The position numbers and the translations under genes are program-made. The notes beneath the pieces were generated by a model. The model searched no databases, had not been told where the DNA came from, and was given only the letters and a program-made list of their open reading frames with translations. A DNA stretch of 64,000 nucleotides from Promethearchaeota archaeon (GTDB lineage Archaea > Asgardarchaeota > Lokiarchaeia > Sigyniarchaeales > SOKP01): positions 124,001-188,000 of the forward strand of contig JAHPZE010000003.1 in assembly GCA_019058365.1 (NCBI GenBank), in the 5' to 3' direction. Shown here one piece after another: positions 1-8,516 of this stretch (the first letter of the stretch is position 1; each line of letters opens with the position of its first letter).

Positions 1-489
1 GTTTGTGGGCAATTAAATGGAGGAATGGGAATCTTGATAGAACCGGGATTCCCATGTGTCTATGAGAGGATCCAAGTACCACAAAATTTAAAAATTATAT
101 GTGGATCATTTGGAGTTATTCATACAAAATCAATATTGACAAATCCAATTTTAAATATAAAAATTAAAGAAGCGGGTAATGAAGCCCTGAAGAGATTAAA
201 AATAGATCCAAATATTAAAACATTTATCGAAACATCCATAGAGTTCGTGAAGCAGACTGAAATTCTTGATATTCTAGATTTATCAAAAATAAAAGAATTA
301 ATTGAAAATTTGAACAAATTAAACATAATTGGTGCTAGTATGAATCAGTTGGGTCGTTCAGTTTATGCAATATGTAGAAAAGAAGGAGAAAAGGAGGTTT
401 TAAGTTTATTGGAATCGTATAAACCTGAAATTAACATCTTTATCACATCTATTCATGAAAATTCATCAATTAAGTTGAAGAATAAATAA
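1..489 (+). CDS. Pantoate kinase, C-terminal part (cut by window edge)
   Basis: The reading frame is open to the first base, so the gene starts outside the window; the ATG at 25 is internal. The visible 163 residues resemble the C-terminal part of archaeal pantoate kinase, a GHMP-superfamily kinase that phosphorylates pantoate in the archaeal route to coenzyme A. Features seen are a Gly-rich stretch followed by an EPG-P segment near the start, a helical middle, and a SMNQLGRSVYAI segment that resembles the end of the family. The ATP-binding GHMP loop would lie upstream of the window. The neighbour on the opposite strand is mfnB, another cofactor gene. The call is by remembered family pattern; another GHMP kinase is possible. 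Confidence 0.7.
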   Translation, partial: VCGQLNGGMGILIEPGFPCVYERIQVPQNLKIICGSFGVIHTKSILTNPILNIKIKEAGNEALKRLKIDPNIKTFIETSIEFVKQTEILDILDLSKIKELIENLNKLNIIGASMNQLGRSVYAICRKEGEKEVLSLLESYKPEINIFITSIHENSSIKLKNK

Positions 490-576
490 AATTTTTTTAT
501 TTACATATTCTTACAGTGAATCGGAAATATTTCAATTAAGATTTTTTAATTATTTTAAAGAATGAAATAAATTTTC

Positions 577-1311
577 CTATTTTTTGTATAATTCTGTTTT
601 TAACTCCTCAATAAGATGTGCTTTAATTACTCCATCATTTCTATCATAACCTTCACACACTACAGTTCTTACTCCGATAATATCTGGTGAAATATCATTT
701 ATTAAAGGAATATCTTTCTTCCTTAAATTCCCCGCTAATGCAACTTCAAGATCATATTCTTTCGCTTTATCTTTAAATTGAATTAATTGATCAAAATTCA
801 GAAAATCAAATATTCCTTTTCCATCTTTAATGTAAGTATCAAGCATGGCAATATCAGATCTGGATTCTGATGCGATAGTAGGAATACTCATAAATTCTGG
901 TGAGGATTCCATTCGTATACGATCTGCATATCCCGCTGCAACAATTTTAATATTTTCATTATATTCTCTTACTGCTTTAACAACCTTTTTCATTAAGTAT
1001 ATAGCATCTTTTTCGTTTTTAGGCCCTTTTAATCCAATTTTTATTATATCTGCGCCAGATACTGCTGCTCCTAAAGCGGCTAATGATGCTGAACCGGGTA
1101 GATTCGGAAAATCTCCAATTGTAGCACTTAATAATTGAAAACTCCGGTTGGGAATTAAAAACTTCATTTCTTTAATAATCCAAGGAAAATTTGCTCCTAA
1201 TGACCCCTCCGCTGGATTTTTACAATCAATATAATCTACTTGACTAGCAATAACAATTTTTGCTTCTTCAATCGTTTTAGGACTAATTAAAAGTTTGATA
1301 TTATGGGGCAT
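577..1311 (-). CDS. mfnB: (5-formylfuran-3-yl)methyl phosphate synthase MfnB
   Basis: This 244-residue protein has the expected length of MfnB, a TIM-barrel enzyme that makes 4-(hydroxymethyl)-2-furancarboxaldehyde phosphate from two glyceraldehyde-3-phosphates, the first step toward the furan of methanofuran. The N-terminus shows the family signature (LLISPKTIEEA, then DCKNPAEGSLGANFPW). Lys31 in that signature and Lys162 in the DTYIKDGK segment correspond to the two catalytic lysines known in the methanogen enzyme. A GLKGPK loop near residue 95 fits a phosphate-binding site. The gene stands alone, convergent with the pantoate kinase. It suggests that this archaeon makes a methanofuran-like C1 carrier, as for a tetrahydromethanopterin-linked pathway; that is inference. 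Confidence 0.93.
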   Translation of the reverse strand: MPHNIKLLISPKTIEEAKIVIASQVDYIDCKNPAEGSLGANFPWIIKEMKFLIPNRSFQLLSATIGDFPNLPGSASLAALGAAVSGADIIKIGLKGPKNEKDAIYLMKKVVKAVREYNENIKIVAAGYADRIRMESSPEFMSIPTIASESRSDIAMLDTYIKDGKGIFDFLNFDQLIQFKDKAKEYDLEVALAGNLRKKDIPLINDISPDIIGVRTVVCEGYDRNDGVIKAHLIEELKTELYKK

Positions 1312-1573
1312 TTTGTATCTAATTATAATGTAAAAATATTAAAAAATTTAATTAGGATTGAAATTTAGAAAGTTGGTTCATTTTAAAAAATTGACAAGTT
1401 TACTACTATTGTTCATAGTTATTCTTTATACTGTTTAAGGAGAAAAATATTACTTAAATTTATGATTTATAAAAGGAATAATAAAATCCAAAACATTTAT
1501 TTTTGTATAATTTTATATAAAAATTTATATTAAATCATTTTTATTAAATACAAAAAACAATTTCGAATTTATT

Positions 1574-2101
1574 ATGTCACCTAAAGAAATTACAAAAGTG
1601 GATATAACTAATGAAGTTTTTAAAGAACCAATAGAAGTAATTAATCAATTATCTTCAAACTTAGGGTTAAATTACACTAAAGTTATACAAACTTATGTTA
1701 TGGAAGATCGACGACTAAACTTAACGTTGGAGGATCAAGGTAATAGTTATTTCAAAGGCAAAGTTGTATGGATTGGAAATAAGAAGGATGATACAGAAGG
1801 ATCTATATTTTGTGTCGATACAAGAGAAGAATTGAAACAAATTAGTCCTACTGCAGAGAACACTGAAAGTGTAATATTAGATATTAAAAAAGAATTAATA
1901 AAAGTGTCTACTGCATCAAAAACCAAATGTTCTGTTTGTGGAAAAAATATAGAGATTTTTGATGAGGTTACTGGCTGTCCTATTTGCGAAGCAAAAGCAC
2001 ATCGAGAGCATTTAACAGATTGGGTTAGAATGAAACATACATGTCCAATTTGTAAGAAATCCTTAAACGTTTCGAGTACTGGTGTTATTTTTATCGATTG
2101 A
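1574..2101 (+). CDS. RING-like zinc-finger protein
   Basis: A 175-residue protein whose C-terminal third binds two zinc ions by pattern: Cys119, Cys122, Cys135, Cys138, His143, His146, Cys157 and Cys160. The HLTDW and CPIC segments resemble the second half of a RING-H2 finger (H-x2-H/C, W, CPxC), while the Cys135-x2-Cys138 pair differs from the classic C-x-H-x2 order, as in the RING-like fingers described from prokaryotes. The N-terminal 110 residues are not recognised. A RING suggests an E3-like role in ubiquitin-type conjugation, known in some Asgard genomes, but no ubiquitin, E1 or E2 gene is in this window, so the function is inferred weakly. The ATG follows a very AT-rich upstream region. 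Confidence 0.7.
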   Translation: MSPKEITKVDITNEVFKEPIEVINQLSSNLGLNYTKVIQTYVMEDRRLNLTLEDQGNSYFKGKVVWIGNKKDDTEGSIFCVDTREELKQISPTAENTESVILDIKKELIKVSTASKTKCSVCGKNIEIFDEVTGCPICEAKAHREHLTDWVRMKHTCPICKKSLNVSSTGVIFID

Positions 2102-2111
2102 TTCCAAAAAA

Positions 2112-2858
2112 CTAATGGAAAGGTCTTAATTTTTCAATATCTATTGTTCCATCATATAAAGCAGTTGCGATTAATATACCCGAGAAGTTTTGTTCTTTAT
2201 AATCTAAAATATCCCTATAATTTTTGATCCCTCCACCAACGAAGATATTTCCAGTAAAATTATGTAATAGATCTAAATAGAGTTGTGGAATTCCTCCAAT
2301 TTTCTGACCAACTCTAAATAAATCTAATAGAATGATATTTTTAATACCTAGAGATTCAATTCTTTTTATGAGGTTAAACGGATTTTGAGTTTTTATATCC
2401 TTTGCACTTGATAAGATCTGTCCATTATACATATCAATACTTATTATTATTTTATTACGATCTAAGATTTGTAAACTTTGATTAATAAGTTTAAAACTTT
2501 TAATAGTTTCTAATCCTAAAATTAGACTTTTAATTTTAAATCTTGAGAAAAGATAAATATCTTCAAGATTAACAATTCCAGGATCCAGTATTATATTCAT
2601 ATCTGAAATATCTAAAATTTGTTTTAAAATTGGATAATTTGGGGTTTTATTTATTATAGAATCTAAATCTGCGATATAAAATTCATTAAAATCATACTTT
2701 TTTTTAAATAGTTGAATAATCTCAACTGGGTTAGATGACTGAAATAAATTTGATTTTAAAGGATTGTATTTAGTTCTTTCCCCCTTTATGGCATGAACTG
2801 CCTTAGAATTTAAAATATCTATAACGGGTATGATTTTAAATCTTGTCATTTGCACCAT
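2112..2858 (-). CDS. HisA/HisF-family TIM-barrel protein
   Basis: The 248-residue protein begins with an IPVIDILNSKAVHA segment, matching the HisA start where Asp is a catalytic residue, and continues through repeated half-barrel features (FYIADLDSI, ISIDMYNG, FVGGGIKN). The GGG near residue 213 is the typical phosphate-binding loop of HisA/HisF. It is shorter and more divergent than a normal histidine isomerase, and no other histidine genes are nearby. HisA-like proteins of unknown role are found with methanofuran and tetrahydromethanopterin genes in methanogens and methylotrophs. Since mfnB lies 0.8 kb away, a C1-cofactor role is a reasonable alternative to histidine synthesis. A second possible start lies three codons inside (MTRF). 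Confidence 0.75.
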   Translation of the reverse strand: MVQMTRFKIIPVIDILNSKAVHAIKGERTKYNPLKSNLFQSSNPVEIIQLFKKKYDFNEFYIADLDSIINKTPNYPILKQILDISDMNIILDPGIVNLEDIYLFSRFKIKSLILGLETIKSFKLINQSLQILDRNKIIISIDMYNGQILSSAKDIKTQNPFNLIKRIESLGIKNIILLDLFRVGQKIGGIPQLYLDLLHNFTGNIFVGGGIKNYRDILDYKEQNFSGILIATALYDGTIDIEKLRPFH

Positions 2859-3069
2859 TAAAACTTAATTAATAGAAATCTTAGAGAATATAAGATTATC
2901 AATTATCTCCTTGTAATTACCCCAATAAAATAACTTTGAAAAATTACCTTTATTTAATACTCTTTAATTTTAAAAGAATATCTTTTTTTAATTACAATTA
3001 AATAATTTTTTTTTTAAATAATCTCTACTAGAATATTTTTAATACAAGAGTAATTTTTTTGTGATTGAA

Positions 3070-4785
3070 ATGAAAACTGAGATTTATGTAAATAAAATTA
3101 TAGAGAATACGGGTTTAGCAAGAAAGGAGATCCAAAATTTAGTTGAAGATAAGAAAAATGAATTAAAGGGATTGATTTCTGATGAAGGCGCTTTATTTAT
3201 CATAGCTAAAGAGTTGGGAGTCGACATTAAAAATGAAGATAAAGATCTGTTAAAAGAAATTGAAATTTATATTTCTGATATTACTCAAAATATGAAAAAC
3301 ATAACATTATTCGGTAGAATCAAGGATATCTATAATGTTAATAGTTTTAATAAGAATGATGGAAGCAAGGGTTTTGTTGGCTCTTTTCTACTACATGATA
3401 CTACGGGAGATGCTCGAATCGTACTCTGGGATGATCAAGTAAAAGTTTTTAACGAATCTAATTTTGAAAAAAATGAACTTGTTAAAATTGTTAATGGAAA
3501 CGCAAAAAAAGGAAAATTTGGAGATATTGAAATACATGTAGGAAGTTATGGAAAAGTTATTTTATCTCCTGAAGATGTCGACTATAATAAATATCCCAAA
3601 ATAACATTTAAATCTATTAATATAAAAGATATTAATTTAAATCTTAGATCTTTATCCATAGAAGGAAAAATAATTCAAATTTCACCAATAAGAGAATTTA
3701 CTCGAAAGGATGGCGAATTTGGAAGAGTTGGATCGTTAACATTATTAGATACTACGGGATCAATTAAAATTACCTTTTGGAATGAAGACACAGAAAAATT
3801 AAATAAATTAGAAATTAGTGATATTGTATTGGTAACTAATTTAAATCCTCGATTAAGCACACTGGATTCGAAAACAATTGATTTAAATGCAAGTAAAAAT
3901 ACAAAAATTACTAAAAAAAATAAAGATCTCAATATTGAAGGAGAAGTTATTAAAAATATAAAAGCGCTGCAGAATAGTAAAGGAGTTGTTACATTTAAGG
4001 GTATTATCACTTCAGTGGATAATATTAAAACTATATCTTTAAAATCGGGGGAAAATGTTTCTTTATTAGGTTTTATTGTTAGTGATAATACTGATGGAAT
4101 TAGAGTTACTCTATGGCGTGAAAAAGCAGATGAATATTCAAAACTCTTAACTACAGGACAGGGATTATTGTTGGAAAATGTTTTAGTAAAATATAGCAAC
4201 TTTTCGAATAGAAATGAAATCTCTTTAATTAATGAATCAAAATTAGAGCTAAAAGATCTCGAAATAAAAAATCTTAAAAGCCTTAATTTAGAAAAAAAAG
4301 AGAAAGGAGCTAATTTTTCTGGTGATTACGCAAAGATAGACACCATTGAAGCTCCTGGTACGATCGAATTAAAAGGATTTATTGCCAAAGATCTTAATAA
4401 TATTACGGTTTATGAAGCATGTAAAAATTGTTTTAAGAAAGTTGAAAATTGTACTTGTGGCAAAGGAGATGAGACTGAATTCCGGATGATCATTAATCTT
4501 ATTATAGATGATGGAACAGGAACAATAAGAACTACTTTTATAGGAGATCAAGCAGAAAAGTTAATGGGTGTAGAGACTACTAAAATTCTACAACTAAAAG
4601 AAACACCCGAATTTGAGAAATTTCTAGAAAAAAAGTCATCGGAGTTTCTAGGAAAAGATATTATTGTAAAAGGTAGAGCTAAATTTAGTGATTATTCTAA
4701 TCAATACGAGATATCAGTTTATGATTTTAAAGATATTAATATTGATGAAGAATTAGAGAGAGTTATGAAACAGATTGAAACTTGA
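3070..4785 (+). CDS. Replication protein A, large multi-OB-fold single-stranded DNA-binding protein
   Basis: About 571 residues, with an N-terminal helical segment, then OB folds recognisable by repeated motifs of the form LLHDTTGDARIVLWDD, TLLDTTGSIKITFWNE and VSDNTDGIRVTLWRE. A C-terminal zinc finger of about residues 451-468 (CKNC...CTC) sits inside a fourth OB domain. This is the architecture of euryarchaeal RPA41/RPA70-type proteins that coat single-stranded DNA in replication and repair. The start is taken at ATG 3070 rather than the in-frame GTG at 3061, because GTGAT is the Shine-Dalgarno match to the 16S 3' end and lies four bases before the ATG; the same GTGATTGAAATG leader occurs before the NIF3 gene. 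Its own upstream region is AT-rich. Confidence 0.92.
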   Translation: MKTEIYVNKIIENTGLARKEIQNLVEDKKNELKGLISDEGALFIIAKELGVDIKNEDKDLLKEIEIYISDITQNMKNITLFGRIKDIYNVNSFNKNDGSKGFVGSFLLHDTTGDARIVLWDDQVKVFNESNFEKNELVKIVNGNAKKGKFGDIEIHVGSYGKVILSPEDVDYNKYPKITFKSINIKDINLNLRSLSIEGKIIQISPIREFTRKDGEFGRVGSLTLLDTTGSIKITFWNEDTEKLNKLEISDIVLVTNLNPRLSTLDSKTIDLNASKNTKITKKNKDLNIEGEVIKNIKALQNSKGVVTFKGIITSVDNIKTISLKSGENVSLLGFIVSDNTDGIRVTLWREKADEYSKLLTTGQGLLLENVLVKYSNFSNRNEISLINESKLELKDLEIKNLKSLNLEKKEKGANFSGDYAKIDTIEAPGTIELKGFIAKDLNNITVYEACKNCFKKVENCTCGKGDETEFRMIINLIIDDGTGTIRTTFIGDQAEKLMGVETTKILQLKETPEFEKFLEKKSSEFLGKDIIVKGRAKFSDYSNQYEISVYDFKDINIDEELERVMKQIET

Positions 4786-4867
4786 GTTTTATACTTTTTA
4801 ATATCCCTCTTATTTATTTGACTATTGTTTAAATTTCTTATGTAATTTAATAACTGAGAATATTAAA

Positions 4868-5806
4868 ATGGGCAAAATAGATATTATTGGACTAGGAGAG
4901 GTTGTTGTTGATTGGGTGGCTGAAATCCCCCATTTTCCTGAACCAGATGAAAAGATTGATGCTATTGCCGAGAATTATTTCTCTGGTGGTGTAACGGCAA
5001 ATTTTCTGGTAGCCGTGGCACGTCTTGGGATTTCTTGTGGATTTATTGGTGCCGTTGGAGACGATTCATATGGAGATTTTTTGATTAAAGAATTTAAAAG
5101 AGAAAGAGTAGATACTAAACTTACAGTCATAAAAAAAGGAAAGCAAACTCCAGTAAATTTTATTTTTGTTGTTAAAGGTGAAAAGACGATAATTCAATCT
5201 CCTCATATGTTAACTACGAAATTAGAACTTAAGGATTTGGAGGAATATTATTTATCGGAAGCTAAAGTTTTGCATACAACATTAATTCACCCAGAAATAT
5301 CAGAAAAAGTGATTAATTTAGCAAAGAAATTTGATGTAAAAATTAGTATTGATTTAGAATCTCAAATAGCTCAACGAGGTTGGAAAAAATTAAAAAAATT
5401 GTTACTAATGGCAGATATTTTAATTCCTAATAAAGAAGGGGCTAAGATGATAACAAAATGTAATACACCAGAAGACGCTGCTAAAACCTTAATTGAAAAA
5501 GGGATCCCCCTCGTAATTATAACATTAGGGAATAGGGGTGCATTGGTTTTAACTAAAGAATTTCAAAATGAAATTCCCACTTATAATATAAAAAATATTG
5601 TAGATACTACGGGTGCAGGTGACGCGTTTAACGGAGCATTTTCGGTTGCTTATTGGATTAAGGGATGGAGTTTAGAAAAATCAATCAAATACGCAAATGC
5701 TGCTGCATCCTTAAAAATCCAGAAGTTAGGTGCCAGAACAGGGATGCCTTATGATTTAGAGTTGAGAAAATTTTTGAAAGAAAATGAGAGAGATTTGTTT
5801 ACTTAA
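4868..5806 (+). CDS. PfkB-family carbohydrate kinase
   Basis: The 312-residue protein has both signatures of the ribokinase/PfkB family: an N-terminal sugar-binding segment (FSGGVTANFLVAVARLG) and the C-terminal DTTGAGDAFNGAF motif near residues 246-258, in which Asp252 is the catalytic base and the Gly-rich loop forms the anion hole. It should phosphorylate a sugar, nucleoside or related alcohol with ATP in the cytoplasm. The substrate cannot be read from the sequence: the family includes ribokinase, ketohexokinase-like and nucleoside kinases. It lies 82 bases after the RPA gene on the same strand, with an AT-rich gap that could hold its own promoter. Confidence 0.92.
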   Translation: MGKIDIIGLGEVVVDWVAEIPHFPEPDEKIDAIAENYFSGGVTANFLVAVARLGISCGFIGAVGDDSYGDFLIKEFKRERVDTKLTVIKKGKQTPVNFIFVVKGEKTIIQSPHMLTTKLELKDLEEYYLSEAKVLHTTLIHPEISEKVINLAKKFDVKISIDLESQIAQRGWKKLKKLLLMADILIPNKEGAKMITKCNTPEDAAKTLIEKGIPLVIITLGNRGALVLTKEFQNEIPTYNIKNIVDTTGAGDAFNGAFSVAYWIKGWSLEKSIKYANAAASLKIQKLGARTGMPYDLELRKFLKENERDLFT

Positions 5807-5825
5807 ATGTATGCTTAATAATAAG

Positions 5826-6266
5826 TTATTGAGATATTAAACAAATACTACTATAATTATTCGGATGCTGTATCATATCATTGTAGGTTTCTAATATTTT
5901 CTCTTCTGATAAATCTTTAAGATCTATATTGAAAGGCCAGATACCCATGATAATATCTCCTAAATTTTTCACATTTCCAATTAAATATCCTGCTTTCTTC
6001 TCATTTGATTTATTTGTATATAAAATAACAAGATAATAATTATATGTATGATTAAATGTAGGATTTCCAATTATGAGAACTTCTTCAATATTTTGAAAAC
6101 TAATTATATGTTGATGTATTTCACTTATTTTTTTTAATTCTAAGGTAAATTTAGCGGGAATTGATATAAGCTTTTTAAATTCTAGACTTTTAAAACTTAG
6201 AGTAAGGTTTTTATGTTCAAATTGCTCGTGTGCCGTAAAGATTACTTTATATATAATAGAATCCAT
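5826..6266 (-). CDS. Hypothetical protein, 146 residues
   Basis: I do not recognise this protein. It is soluble, with alternating strands and helices, contains no Cys motif or membrane segment, and has a hydrophobic central strand region (NIEEVLIIGN, YYLVILYT) followed by a helix and a C-terminal acidic helix. Fold-level possibilities such as a Roadblock- or longin-like domain cannot be judged by eye. It converges on the PfkB kinase and lies 100 bases downstream of the aIF1 gene on the same strand, so the two could be co-transcribed. Codon use and the uninterrupted frame support a real gene. Confidence 0.6.
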   Translation of the reverse strand: MDSIIYKVIFTAHEQFEHKNLTLSFKSLEFKKLISIPAKFTLELKKISEIHQHIISFQNIEEVLIIGNPTFNHTYNYYLVILYTNKSNEKKAGYLIGNVKNLGDIIMGIWPFNIDLKDLSEEKILETYNDMIQHPNNYSSICLISQ

Positions 6267-6366
6267 TGAAATTATGTTAATCCGATTTATTCAATAATTT
6301 TTTTAATACTTAAGTCTTCCAGCTTTTTATAGATTGTATAATGTGGTGATTTTTCATTTTCAACAA

Positions 6367-6684
6367 TTATTCTTGAATAACAATATTTTCTTCAGGAAAT
6401 CCAAGATCAATCAAGAATTTTTTCAATTTAAACCGATGATCTCCTTGGAGTTCGACTTCATTATCTCTTACAGTTCCACCAGAAGCGCATTTTTTTTTTG
6501 CTTTTGTTAGAATATTCTTAAGATTTACTTCGAAATTTCCAACGAACGTGATTACAGTAACAACCCTCCCCCATTTCCTCCTAGCGTTAGAAATTATTAT
6601 TTGTTGTTCATCGGCGCTTAAACTATCACATATACATAGTTCTTTTGGAAAACTACATATAGGACAAATCTCGTCGTCTTTAAT
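6367..6684 (-). CDS. sui1: Translation initiation factor aIF1 (SUI1 family), apparent AUU start
   Basis: About 105 residues: an N-terminal zinc knuckle typical of archaeal aIF1 (CPIC...LCIC), then the SUI1 domain with VVTVITF, the conserved CASGGTVRDNEVELQGDH segment and the C-terminal IDLGFPEENI. aIF1 checks start-codon pairing on the small ribosomal subunit. No ATG, GTG or TTG can start this frame: an in-frame TAA at 6691-6693 is followed only by GAC AGC ATT AAA GAC GAC GAG before the zinc knuckle. Starting at ATT (6684-6682) gives M-K-D-D-E-I-C-P, the usual N-terminus, and AGGTTGTGAT, an 8 of 10 match to the AGGAGGTGAT anti-anti-SD sequence, lies eight bases upstream. Bacterial infC also starts with AUU for autoregulation. 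Confidence 0.9.
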   Translation of the reverse strand: MKDDEICPICSFPKELCICDSLSADEQQIIISNARRKWGRVVTVITFVGNFEVNLKNILTKAKKKCASGGTVRDNEVELQGDHRFKLKKFLIDLGFPEENIVIQE

Positions 6685-7057
6685 GCTGTCTTATCACAAC
6701 CTTTATTGTTAAAACTTTTTAAAATTTAGTTCTAAAAAATAATAGAACAAAATCTTATAAAAATCTTTTTTATTTTGGAAAGAAACTTTTATAAAAACAA
6801 TACTTATTTAATTTGTTAGTTTTTTCACTGCAAATTTTTAGGATTTCAAAATTTTAAATTAAGTGTTACAGAAATTTAATGAGATAAATGAAAGTAACTA
6901 TTAATTACTAATTTCTCTCTAAATTAATTCAGTTTTCAACCTAAATTTTCTAAAATTTAGAATTGACCTTCCTAAGCAAAAAATATTTAAAGAAAAATTT
7001 TTATTATTTATCAATAAGCTTATTCTTAAAGTTAGAATATTAATGTGATAAATTAAA
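6685..7057. other. AT-rich intergenic region between divergent aIF1 and GTPase genes
   Basis: This 373-base stretch contains no reading frame I can support. It should hold two promoters, one for each divergent gene; several TATA-like runs (TTTATAAAAA, TTATAAAAAT) are visible, but none can be singled out. The last 20 bases carry GTGAT eight bases before the GTPase ATG. Confidence 0.5.
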
Positions 7058-7585
7058 ATGCAGAGCTCATGGATTTTTAAAGTAATTGTTGCGGGTGCAG
7101 GGGGCGTTGGAAAAACAGCGATGATTACAAGGTATTGTACAGGAAAATTCGAGGAGGGATATAAAATGACAATAGGAGCAGGATTTCATACGAAAGCCGA
7201 AATGCTCGACACTGGAGAAGCCGTTAAAATGCAGTTATGGGATTTTGCCGGTGAAAAACGGTTCCGTGAACTCTTACCTGATTATTGCAAAGGTGCAAGT
7301 GGAGCATTTATATGTTTTGATATAAGTGATTATGATACTTTCAGAGAAATACCTGAATGGTTAAGGATAATTCGTCAAAAAGCCGGGTTTGTTCCCATAA
7401 TTCTTTTGGGAATGAAATGGGATCTTCCAGGACATGAAGTAGATTATGAAATTGCGAATGATTATGCTATTAAAGCGAAATGTAATCAATGCGTATTCTG
7501 TTCCTCAAAAGATAATATAAATATTAATGAATCTTTTCAAGCTATGGCAAAATGGCTGATCTATTACGCAGCCCAAGCAGATTGA
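7058..7585 (+). CDS. Small Rab/Ras-like GTPase
   Basis: The 175-residue protein has the length of a Ras-superfamily domain. The P-loop is GAGGVGKT at residues 13-20, a switch I Thr follows in MTIGAGF, and the G3 motif is WDFAGEKRF, with Glu where Ras-like proteins usually have Gln. G4 is MKWD instead of NKxD, so guanine recognition keeps the Asp but not the Asn. There is no C-terminal prenylation Cys motif; the end is a plain helix. Such GTPases are expanded in Asgard archaea and are thought to act in membrane or cytoskeletal control. A GTGAT ribosome-binding site lies eight bases before the ATG. A short copy of the gene's 3' end is present at 9445-9477. Confidence 0.92.
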   Translation: MQSSWIFKVIVAGAGGVGKTAMITRYCTGKFEEGYKMTIGAGFHTKAEMLDTGEAVKMQLWDFAGEKRFRELLPDYCKGASGAFICFDISDYDTFREIPEWLRIIRQKAGFVPIILLGMKWDLPGHEVDYEIANDYAIKAKCNQCVFCSSKDNININESFQAMAKWLIYYAAQAD

Positions 7586-7693
7586 TTCTCAAATCTTCAG
7601 ATACCGTAAAATTAACTAATCCAAGCGTATTCCTAATATCACTGCCTATACTAATTTTAATAAGATGAGTAAGGAATATTGTTTTTAATAGTG

Positions 7694-8227
7694 TTAGCCA
7701 ATATTATATCTATTTAGAATCATTCTTGTTATTGTATTATACATCTCCTCCACATTTTCTCCCGGTTTTAAAGAAATCTTTATCGATGAGGATATATTAT
7801 AATCTTCTTTAAATTTCACTATTTGCTCTTCGAATACGTCTCGATTCTCCTCTAAATCCAATTTAATTCCTACTAATAGATTTGGAGTTCCCTCTGTTTT
7901 ACGTTCTTTTATCAATTTACTCCATTCAGTTAATTTATTTAGAGTTTCAGTATTAGTAATATCATAAATTAATAATACTCCATTAGCACCCCCAATAGCT
8001 AATTCAAAAACTTTTTTAAATTGATCTTCCAAACTCCATCCCCATACCATTAGTCTTATAAATTTTCCTTCAATCTCTACATCTTTAGTATAAAAATTAA
8101 TACCTATTGTCGATTTAGTATCATCATCAATTAAAGATCTAGTAAATTTACTTGTTACTAATTTTTCTACTTTATTATCAGCAAACATAAAAACTTTAAA
8201 TATAAGATCAGGTTTCTCAAAATCCAT
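7694..8227 (-). CDS. Degenerate Ras-like GTPase (pseudoenzyme lacking a P-loop)
   Basis: The 177-residue protein aligns by eye with the Ras-like GTPase encoded convergently next to it: same length, same order of hydrophobic strands, IGINFYTKDVE where switch I lies, and GANGVLLIYDI, which is the usual strand after G3. The nucleotide-binding motifs are broken. The P-loop region reads MFADNKVEKLVTSKF with no Gly-x4-Gly-Lys-Ser/Thr. G3 reads WGWSLEDQF without Asp-x-x-Gly, and G4 reads IKLD. The frame is intact, so this is likely a maintained pseudo-GTPase, perhaps a scaffold or regulator, rather than a decayed gene. That role is inference. Confidence 0.75.
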   Translation of the reverse strand: MDFEKPDLIFKVFMFADNKVEKLVTSKFTRSLIDDDTKSTIGINFYTKDVEIEGKFIRLMVWGWSLEDQFKKVFELAIGGANGVLLIYDITNTETLNKLTEWSKLIKERKTEGTPNLLVGIKLDLEENRDVFEEQIVKFKEDYNISSSIKISLKPGENVEEMYNTITRMILNRYNIG

Positions 8228-8516
8228 TTTCTTTTTTCCTCTAATAATATATTCTTATATGTTCAATTTCCAATATCGTTGTAAAAGAATCATTAGATAT
8301 TTGTTCTTATTTTGTTTTTAAAGAAGTATATTCTTTGATGATAATATAAATTTAGGTGTTTAATTGTATATATCAGAATTTCAATTGTTAATCGAATTTT
8401 AAAAGGAGAGATGGTTCTGAAGCGATATGAAATGAGTAAAAGAACCGAGCACCCTCTGAAAACGAGCGGTCGGAAGCAGCAGAAATGGTTTCGTAAAATT
8501 AAACTATATCCAAGGA

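Noticed and set aside
1..489. Start at ATG 25
   Set aside because: The frame is open to base 1 and the upstream residues fit the GHMP family, so the gene is cut by the window edge.
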